Source of the DNA: Tannerellaceae bacterium
Lineage (GTDB): Bacteria > Bacteroidota > Bacteroidia > Bacteroidales > Tannerellaceae
NCBI GenBank assembly: GCA_031279915.1
Contig: JAITHO010000008.1
Location: forward strand, 1 to 13,088
Direction: 5' to 3'
Length of the DNA: 13,088 bases
The notes below the pieces were generated by a model. It did not search any database and had not been told where the DNA came from. It saw only the letters and a program-made list of their open reading frames with translations. This document shows positions 7,834 through 13,088 of the stretch, piece after piece. The position numbers and the translations under genes are program-made. Positions within the stretch are counted from its first letter, which is position 1; each line of letters opens with the position of its first letter.

Positions 7834-8583
7834 TCAGGCTATGGACAAGGTCATGACGCATATACTTACGTCCGGAATTTCAAGCAGCGCATCGATGCAT
7901 GCCGCAAGAGTGGAACCGGTGGTGAGCACATCGTCAACGAGCAGCAGTTTTTTCCCTTCAAGCCCTTCTATATTATTGGCAACAAAGGTCTTTTTGCCCA
8001 TGATATTCTTGCGCTCAACGCGCGATTTGGATGCTTGCGCTCGGGTTGCTCTTCGGCGGCGCAGAGCGTTGGCGGCAACGGGCGTTCCCCAAACCGACGA
8101 AATTCCGCGGCAAAGGCATTCAACTTGATTGTATCCTCGACGCCATTCCTTGCGAGGATGTAGCGGAACGGGCACCAGGAAGTCGGCTTCCATATATTCG
8201 GGACAGGAGCGAGCTTCCTCGGCCATAAGCTTGCCCATCATGAATGCCAGATTCTTGTTGCCCCCATATTTGAAGCTGAAGATAAGCCGCTGCACATGCT
8301 TCTCATTGGCATAAAAAAGCATGGAGGCGGCCTGTATGTAGCATCCCAAATCCGCAAGGCGCATCGCGGCCATGTTATCGTAGTGCAGGAAGTGCGCCGT
8401 ATACGGAAGGCTATACAGGCATTGCAGGCAAAGATGTTTTTCGCCCTTAACGAGCCTGGATGAGCAGGCTACGCAATATGGGGGAAGGAAGAAATCGAAG
8501 AGGTCAGTCCTGATCGTCGTAATAATCGTCGTCAGAGTCTTTGTCAGAGTCTCTATCAGAATCGTCGTAATAATCTTTTTCAT
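7834..8583 (-). CDS. comF: ComF family phosphoribosyltransferase-like protein
   Basis: ComF proteins are cytoplasmic and are needed for natural DNA uptake in several bacteria, though many members have no tested role. A zinc-ribbon near the N-terminus has CVAC (Cys37, Cys40) and CLQC (Cys52, Cys55). The phosphoribosyltransferase fold follows, with VPVPLHP (137-143), RRGYNQ (148-153) and the PRPP-binding loop LLLVDDVLTTGST (213-225). The length of 249 residues is slightly above the usual 210-240 because of an odd N-terminus rich in Thr and Ile. The only ATG before the zinc-ribbon is at 8583, so the gene overlaps the end of recX by 80 bases in another frame; CTG codons inside the overlap could serve instead. 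It is the last gene of prmC-recX-comF. Confidence 0.88.
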   Translation of the reverse strand: MKKIITTILIETLTKTLTTIITTIRTDLFDFFLPPYCVACSSRLVKGEKHLCLQCLYSLPYTAHFLHYDNMAAMRLADLGCYIQAASMLFYANEKHVQRLIFSFKYGGNKNLAFMMGKLMAEEARSCPEYMEADFLVPVPLHPRKEWRRGYNQVECLCRGISSVWGTPVAANALRRRRATRAQASKSRVERKNIMGKKTFVANNIEGLEGKKLLLVDDVLTTGSTLAACIDALLEIPDVSICVMTLSIA

Positions 8584-9058
8584 TTTTCAATAGTTGAGCG
8601 AGGCATTGGTTGATACGGTCGTATTCAAAACCGCGACCGGAGGCAAAGCGAAGGAGCTTTAATCGTTTTTCGCGTTTCTTATCGCCGTGCATGGTTTTGA
8701 GTTTGGAATGTAATAGTTCGGTGAGGATGTTTTGGTAGCATTCGTCGCTTATGGCGGCAATGGCATTGCTGATATTTTCGGAGGAGATACGCTTTTGATA
8801 CAGCTCGTGGGCTATTTTGATTCGTCCCCAGGAGTTGAATCGCAGCTTATCGTTGGCAAAGCTGTGGGCATAGCGGGCTTCGTCGAGATACTGCTGTTCG
8901 GTAAGCTGGCTGAGGATACGGCGGATGGCTGCGGCTGGCAGGTTGGCGGCTAATAGCTTCCGCTCCACATCGCTGGGACATCGTTCGGCGGAGGCGCAAT
9001 AGGCTGCCATGCGATTGAGCATCTCTGATTCGGATGGGGTATCTTTCATACTTTTCAT
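8504..9058 (-). CDS. recX: Regulatory protein RecX with acidic repetitive tail
   Basis: RecX binds RecA filaments and limits RecA activity. Three-helix repeats can be recognised: the first repeat with MAAYCASAERCPSDVERKL (about 17-35), then LTEQQYLDEARYAHSFANDK (52-71), which contains the family's typical LxExxYLDExRYA pattern, then WGRIKIAHELYQKRIS (77-92). After about residue 161 the protein ends in a tail with 13 Asp in 23 residues, encoded by a short tandem repeat and not expected for the family. The length of 184 residues is above the common 150-170 because of that tail. The ATG at 9058 could be replaced by the one at residue 4. It begins 12 bases after prmC and overlaps comF by 80 bases, so the three genes probably share a transcript. 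Confidence 0.88.
   Translation of the reverse strand: MKSMKDTPSESEMLNRMAAYCASAERCPSDVERKLLAANLPAAAIRRILSQLTEQQYLDEARYAHSFANDKLRFNSWGRIKIAHELYQKRISSENISNAIAAISDECYQNILTELLHSKLKTMHGDKKREKRLKLLRFASGRGFEYDRINQCLAQLLKNEKDYYDDSDRDSDKDSDDDYYDDQD
8513..8575. repeat. Short repeat inside the recX/comF overlap
   Basis: ATCGTCGTAATAATC occurs exactly at 8513-8527 and 8561-8575, 48 bases apart. Between them are about three degenerate 12-base units built on GTCAGAGTCT. Because the units are multiples of three bases, changes in copy number would keep both frames open: RecX gains Asp/Ser/Tyr residues, and the ComF frame gains Thr/Ile/Leu residues. Confidence 0.85.
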
Positions 9059-9070
9059 ACTGCTATGCTT

Positions 9071-9928
9071 TCAGCAAAAGGCTTTGATGAAGCGGTCTTT
9101 GCCCGACAGATCGCGTAGCAGCTCAAGGTTCAGGAATCCTTCCGCAGCTATTGCCTGGCAAGTTTCACGGCCGAAGCGGGCGTTGATCTCTATCCATAGC
9201 GTTCCGCCACTGTTCAGCATCCGCATTGCAAATCTTGCTATCGAACGATAAAAGAGCAGCGGGTTGTTGTCAGGAACGAATAGGGCGACCTCCGGCTCAT
9301 ACATCGTCACGTTTCGAGCCATGCCCTCCCTCTCGCTCTCGGTTATATACGGGGGATTGCTGACTATAATGTCAAAGGTTCGGGGAAAGAGAGAGGCGAT
9401 ATGCTCGACGGGCGAAAGAATATCGGCCTCAACGAAGGATACCGCAACCCCATTCCTGTCGGCATTCGCCCTTGCCGTGCGAAGGGCTTCCTTTGAAATA
9501 TCCATAGCCGTCACGCTTGAGACGGGAACTGAGCGAGCCAAGGCTACGGCTATGCATCCGCTTCCGGAACCAAGGTCGAGTATGCTCAGAGGACGGCCTC
9601 CGATGTGCTCAACGATAAGCTCCGTCAGCTCCTCCGTTTCAGGGCGTGGAATAAGTACGGAGGGATTGACGAGGATGGAGCAGCCATAGAAATCGGTTTC
9701 GCCGGTGATGTACTGCACAGGCTCCCATCTTCGCAGCCGCTCAATGATGTCGGCTATGCGGCGCAGTTCTGTCTCGCTGGGCCGCAAGTTCGGGTCAGAC
9801 AGGAAATGGTAAGGCTCGCGCCGGCATACATGCAAAAGAATCCTCCGAGTGAGACTGCGAATTTCGCCCGGAGGATATATCTCGTGAAGAGAGTTTTGTA
9901 TCTGATTAATTATGGAAGAGCTTTGCAC
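9071..9928 (-). CDS. prmC: Release factor glutamine methyltransferase PrmC (HemK)
   Basis: PrmC uses AdoMet to methylate the glutamine of the GGQ motif in release factors RF1 and RF2. An N-terminal helical substrate-binding domain (about 1-75) leads into the methyltransferase domain. The conserved LIPRPETEEL (92-101), AdoMet-binding LDLGSGSGC (117-125), acidic AMDIS (141-145) and catalytic NPPY (191-194) are all present. At 285 residues it has the family's normal length. The ATG at 9928 gives a standard N-terminus. It is the first gene of the minus-strand run prmC-recX-comF, with recX 12 bases downstream. No convincing promoter was found upstream. Confidence 0.95.
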   Translation of the reverse strand: MQSSSIINQIQNSLHEIYPPGEIRSLTRRILLHVCRREPYHFLSDPNLRPSETELRRIADIIERLRRWEPVQYITGETDFYGCSILVNPSVLIPRPETEELTELIVEHIGGRPLSILDLGSGSGCIAVALARSVPVSSVTAMDISKEALRTARANADRNGVAVSFVEADILSPVEHIASLFPRTFDIIVSNPPYITESEREGMARNVTMYEPEVALFVPDNNPLLFYRSIARFAMRMLNSGGTLWIEINARFGRETCQAIAAEGFLNLELLRDLSGKDRFIKAFC

Positions 9929-10166
9929 CTAAGAGGATTTAAATCTTGTTTTATCTTTTTGATAACGCATCAATTTTTAATCGACAAAAGGAAGATCGTT
10001 TTAACAATTCATCAGGGTACTCCCAAATAAAAAAAAAAGTGGACAGTCGGATCGCGGGGAAACGCCAAATGATTTAAATGGCCACAGTCACATCATCCGA
10101 GGGAATCCGATGGGCATAGTTGATAGAGTCCGAAGCTGCATTGTGCAAGGCTCTCTATGGATTCGA
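9929..10166. other. Spacer between ackA and prmC; possible ackA terminator
   Basis: The segment has no credible gene. For minus-strand transcripts leaving ackA, ATCCGA (10105-10110 or 10095-10100) can pair with TCGGAT (10047-10052), and a run of ten T on that strand (A at 10029-10038 on the + strand) follows. The loop is long, so a factor-independent terminator is only possible. No TAnnTTTG box for prmC was found on the minus strand here. Confidence 0.35.
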
Positions 10167-11384
10167 TCATTCGCTGCAGGAAGAATTTCCGCTCAGAGCT
10201 TGCATTGTATCCAAAGCAATCTTTAGCTCCTCGTCGGTCGGGACAACTATAACCGTTACCAGGCTGCCCGCGGAGCTGATTACCACTTCCTGGCCGCGCG
10301 ATCCGGCATTCCGTTCCTCATCGAGGTAGATACCCATAAACTCCATGCCGGAGCATACAGCGGCTCGCGTTTCCCACTGATTTTCGCCAACGCCTCCGGT
10401 GAACACCAGTATGTCGAGCCCGCCAAGCGCTGCGGCATAAGCCCCAACATATTTCTTAATCCTGTAATTATATACCGCCATCGCCATTTGAGCCCTTTTG
10501 TTGCCCTCTTTGATAGCCGCCTCAATCTCGCGCATATCCGACGAAACGCCCGACAAACCGAGCATGCCGCTTTGCTTGTTGATCAAATCGTCGAGCCCCT
10601 TGCGATCTAACTTCTCCTTCTCCATCAAATAAAGCAGAGCGCCCGCATCAAGGTCGCCGCATCGGGTTCCCATCAGCAATCCTTCAACCGGAGTGAGGCC
10701 CATGGAGGTATCCACCGAGCTTCCGTTCTTGATGGCCGCAAGCGAAACGCCGTTGCCTATATGAGCCGTAATGATACGCTGCTCATTGTATGGCTTGCCG
10801 AGAACTTCGCAGGCGCGGGCCGATACGTATCGGTGGCTCGTGCCGTGAAATCCGTAGCGGCGCAGGCCGTGCTTAACGTACATTTCGTAGGGGAGGCCAT
10901 AGAGATAGGCATGTTCGGGCATGCTTTGGTGAAAAGCTGTGTCGAAAACTCCCACCTGGGGCGCTCCCGGCAGCAGCGTTTGCATGGCATATATGCCTTT
11001 AAGGTTCGGAGGATTGTGGAGAGGAGCCAAAGCGCTGCAAGCCTCCAGCGTGGATATAACTTCAGGACTGATCTCCGTGCTTTGGCTAAAAGCCTCGGCC
11101 CCGTGAACCACGCGATGCCCAACGGCGTCGATCTCCTCATAAGAAGAGATGCATCCGTACTGATCGCCCTTCAGCGTACTTAGGATAAACTCAATCGCCG
11201 CGGTATGCTCCGGTAGCTCGCGCTCAATCTTGACGCTCTCGCCGTTGGGCAGCTTTATTTTCAGGAAAGAGCCGGGGAGGCCCAGCTTCTCAACGCCGCC
11301 CTGAGCCAGCGTCTGTTCGCTTTCCATGTCGAACAGTTTGTACTTCACGGAAGAGCTTCCGCAGTTTAAAACAAGAATCTTCAT
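10167..11384 (-). CDS. ackA: Acetate kinase
   Basis: AckA converts acetyl phosphate and ADP to acetate and ATP, the energy-yielding last step of acetate fermentation. The 405-residue sequence has all catalytic residues at the positions familiar from the Methanosarcina enzyme: Asn7 in LVLNCGSSSVK, Arg91 in GHRVVHG, His123 in PLHNPPN, Asp148 in VFDTAFH, His180 in YGFHGTSH, Arg241 in MGTRCGDLD and a Glu near 385 in PTDEEL. The phosphate-binding GGVGEN (330-335) is intact. The ATG at 11384 gives the standard MKILVLN start. It lies 18 bases downstream of pta and is surely cotranscribed with it. Confidence 0.98.
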   Translation of the reverse strand: MKILVLNCGSSSVKYKLFDMESEQTLAQGGVEKLGLPGSFLKIKLPNGESVKIERELPEHTAAIEFILSTLKGDQYGCISSYEEIDAVGHRVVHGAEAFSQSTEISPEVISTLEACSALAPLHNPPNLKGIYAMQTLLPGAPQVGVFDTAFHQSMPEHAYLYGLPYEMYVKHGLRRYGFHGTSHRYVSARACEVLGKPYNEQRIITAHIGNGVSLAAIKNGSSVDTSMGLTPVEGLLMGTRCGDLDAGALLYLMEKEKLDRKGLDDLINKQSGMLGLSGVSSDMREIEAAIKEGNKRAQMAMAVYNYRIKKYVGAYAAALGGLDILVFTGGVGENQWETRAAVCSGMEFMGIYLDEERNAGSRGQEVVISSAGSLVTVIVVPTDEELKIALDTMQALSGNSSCSE

Positions 11385-11402
11385 TTATATAGCTTATGAT
11401 AA

Positions 11403-12416
11403 TTATTTGCCGGCTTTGATGCCTATGGCCTGATTGGCCGATATGGCCGCCATCTTATATATATCTTCCGACGAACATCCCCGCGAGAGGTCGTTAACCG
11501 GAGCGCCCATTCCCTGGAGTATAGGCCCCACAGCCTCGGCATTCCCCAGCCGCTCCACCAGCTTGTAGGCAATATTGCCAACCTCGAGCGAGGGAAACAC
11601 GAGCACGTTAGCCCTGCCGGCAATCATACTTCCGGGAGCTTTGCGGTTGCCGATAGAAGGCACCAGAGCGGCGTCGGTTTGCAGCTCGCCGTCGATTTGC
11701 AATGTCGGATCAAGATTGCGGGCAATGTTCGTGGCTTCAACCACCTTGTCGACCATGGCATGCGACGCGCTCCCTTTGGTCGAGAAGCTCAGCATGGCAA
11801 CTCGCGGCTCAAAATGTGCAATCGACCGCGTTGTTCGAGCCGTCAGCACCGCAATCTCAGCCAGCTCCGTCGCCGTAGGATTCGGGATAACGGCGCAGTC
11901 GGCAAACACCAGCAGGCCGTTCTCGCCGAAATTCCGGTTTTTGGTAAACATCAGATAAGCTCCGGATACGCTGCTTATACCCGGCTGCGTCCGTATGATT
12001 TGCAGAGCCGGACGGAGCACGTCGCCCGTAGTGTTTTGTGCGCCCGCTATCTCTCCGTCGGCATCGCCCGCCTTAATCATCAGGCAGCCGATGTAGAGAG
12101 GGTTCCGAACAAGCGCCCGGGCTTTCTCCGTTGTCATGCCCTTAGCCTTCCGCAGTTCGTAGAGCAACTCAGAATACTCCTTCATCTTGGGATAATCATG
12201 AGGATTCAAAAGGGAGGCCTTGCGGATATGCTTCAGCCCTTTGGCGCCGGCAGCTTGCAGGATAGCCTTCGTGTCGCCAATGAGGGTAACCCTCACAACG
12301 TCGTCGGCAAGCAGGCGGTCGGCAGCCAGCAATGTTCTTTCTTCGGTTCCTTCGGGGAAAACAATACGTTGCTTCTCCGCCGCGGCACGAGCAATTATAC
12401 TTTGCATTAAGTCCAT
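11403..12416 (-). CDS. pta: Phosphate acetyltransferase (short form)
   Basis: Pta makes acetyl phosphate from acetyl-CoA and phosphate and supplies AckA, encoded 18 bases downstream. This is the 337-residue short form, the PTA/PTB catalytic domain alone without the N-terminal P-loop and DRTGG regions of the long enterobacterial enzyme. Characteristic stretches are [10 protein letters not shown] (20-29), LSFSTKGSA (209-217), [12 protein letters not shown] (274-285), [17 protein letters not shown] (297-313) and the following CSSEDIY. The ATG at 12416 gives a usual N-terminus; M4 is an alternative. A Bacteroidetes-type -7 box lies 43 bases upstream. Together with AckA it points to a fermentative metabolism that excretes acetate. 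Confidence 0.97.
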   Translation of the reverse strand: MDLMQSIIARAAAEKQRIVFPEGTEERTLLAADRLLADDVVRVTLIGDTKAILQAAGAKGLKHIRKASLLNPHDYPKMKEYSELLYELRKAKGMTTEKARALVRNPLYIGCLMIKAGDADGEIAGAQNTTGDVLRPALQIIRTQPGISSVSGAYLMFTKNRNFGENGLLVFADCAVIPNPTATELAEIAVLTARTTRSIAHFEPRVAMLSFSTKGSASHAMVDKVVEATNIARNLDPTLQIDGELQTDAALVPSIGNRKAPGSMIAGRANVLVFPSLEVGNIAYKLVERLGNAEAVGPILQGMGAPVNDLSRGCSSEDIYKMAAISANQAIGIKAGK

Positions 12417-12459
12417 ACTCTTGTTGTTTTTTATATGTTATAGGGGAAAATTCGCCTCA

Positions 12460-12467
12460 CAAATATA
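12460..12467 (-). promoter_or_regulatory. Probable -7 box of the pta-ackA operon
   Basis: On the minus strand this reads TATATTTG, a full match to TAnnTTTG, 43 bases before the pta ATG. A TTTG on the same strand at 12490-12493 would be the -33 element, but the spacing is 22 bases rather than about 19, so the pair is imperfect. Confidence 0.6.
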
Positions 12468-12493
12468 ATGATTTGCAATATCGACTTAGCAAA

Positions 12494-12629
12494 GCAGCCT
12501 CGCAAAACTCCCTGCCCCTTTTTCTTTTTTAGAAGATTTAACCACCTGATAAGAACGCAAGCCCAACCCAATTTATCCGCAAAGCCCGTCATGCTCTCCC
12601 CAATTAAAGAACATTTCACAACCTAAAGT
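12494..12629. other. Intergenic stretch with nothing recognisable
   Basis: Between the pta promoter region and the 41-bp repeat array I see no gene, strong hairpin or repeat. A minus-strand open frame of 62 codons crosses it, but it runs over the promoter and has no family features. Confidence 0.4.
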
Positions 12630-13040
12630 TTTTCGCAGAGGCATCCTTACCTTACAAATATTCAACCCCCTTTTTTTCGAGCCATCCTAACGTTAGGATT
12701 CCCCAACTTTTTTTCGGGCGAGGCATCCTAACGTTCCAAAAGCCTGAATTTTTTCTGGGCGAGCCATCCTAACGTTCCAAAAGCCCGAATTTTTTTTGGG
12801 CGAGCCATCCTAACGTTCCAAAAGCCCGAATTTTTTTTGGGCGAGGCATCCTAACGTTCCAAAAGCCTGATTTTTTTCTGGCGAAGGCGTCCTAACGTTC
12901 CAAAAGCCTGAATTTTTTCTGGGCGAGGCATCCTAACGTTAGGATTGAAAAAACTTTTTTTCCCAGGGGCTTTCCGAACGTTCCAAACGGCCGTTTTTTT
13001 TTGGATTGAGCTTTCGGAACGTTCCAAACGGCCGTGTTTT
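12630..13040. repeat. Array of 41-bp units centred on AACGTT
   Basis: AACGTT cores start at 12689, 12730, 12771, 12812, 12853, 12894, 12935, 12977 and 13018, so eight intervals are 41 bp except one of 42. A decayed tenth copy (GGCATCCTTACCTT, about 12641-12653) is in the same register 41 bp earlier. Each unit has a palindromic or half-palindromic core, a GC-rich arm (for example GGGCGAG) and a run of six to nine T. Copies at 12684-12699 and 12930-12945 are perfect 16-bp palindromes, ATCCTAACGTTAGGAT. The array does not have the spacer diversity of a CRISPR. An open frame across its end on the minus strand is a by-product of the repeats. Function unknown. Confidence 0.92.
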
Positions 13041-13088
13041 TTTTGTATTTTGTTTTTGTAAGTTACCAAATTCCGACTTTTTTTTGGT

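Noticed and set aside
9264..9689. Long + strand open frames opposite prmC, ackA and pta
   Set aside because: They lie antisense to genes with complete catalytic motifs and show no recognisable domain.
12630..13040. CRISPR array
   Set aside because: The whole 41-bp unit is repeated, with no diverse spacers, and there are no cas genes in the window.
12851..13069. Minus-strand open frame of 72 codons with a repeating protein pattern
   Set aside because: Its repetition simply follows the 41-bp DNA units; codons shift meaning with each T-run and there is no start context, so it is a by-product.

Overview
The window looks like chromosomal DNA from a Bacteroidetes species, most likely in the order Bacteroidales. 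Three things point there. There are promoters of the Bacteroidetes type (TTTG, about 19 bases, then TAnnTTTG) upstream of the tRNA, gyrB, the methyltransferase gene and pta. Leaders are A-rich rather than Shine-Dalgarno-like. The proteins (short Pta, RecO without zinc-finger cysteines, RNase H with a viroplasmin-type N-domain, S20) are of the kind seen in that phylum. No gene was compared with a database; all assignments come from reading motifs.

Layout. Positions 1-89 hold the end of an array of 22-bp palindromic units. A promoter then drives tRNA-Glu(UUC) and rpsT, which end at a hairpin terminator (751-778). A second promoter leads into a tightly packed + strand run: gyrB, a C26 amidotransferase / M19 dipeptidase fusion, RNase H and recO, with gaps of 9, 3 and 8 bp. 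After a 145-bp spacer with its own promoter-like box comes a 527-residue DNA methyltransferase that also carries an Mrr-like nuclease domain and a PKD-like domain. The rest is on the minus strand: comF, recX and prmC (transcribed prmC to recX to comF, with recX and comF overlapping), then ackA and pta (transcribed pta to ackA). The last 450 bases are an array of 41-bp units centred on AACGTT.

How the genes work together. tRNA-Glu, S20, PrmC (release-factor methylation) and GyrB are growth functions. GyrB, RNase H, RecO and RecX deal with DNA topology and repair. ComF is a competence-type phosphoribosyltransferase. Pta and AckA form the acetyl-CoA to acetate plus ATP pathway of fermenting bacteria. 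The fusion protein probably cleaves gamma-glutamyl amides and dipeptides. The accessory-looking gene is the methyltransferase-nuclease, a candidate one-polypeptide restriction-modification enzyme whose middle is much more AT-rich than its ends.

The parts least explained by known gene content are the two palindromic arrays at the window edges. They have fixed periods (22 and 41 bp), A/T tracts between the palindromes, and the same TCCTA/TAGGA arms. They are the best candidates here for something undescribed.
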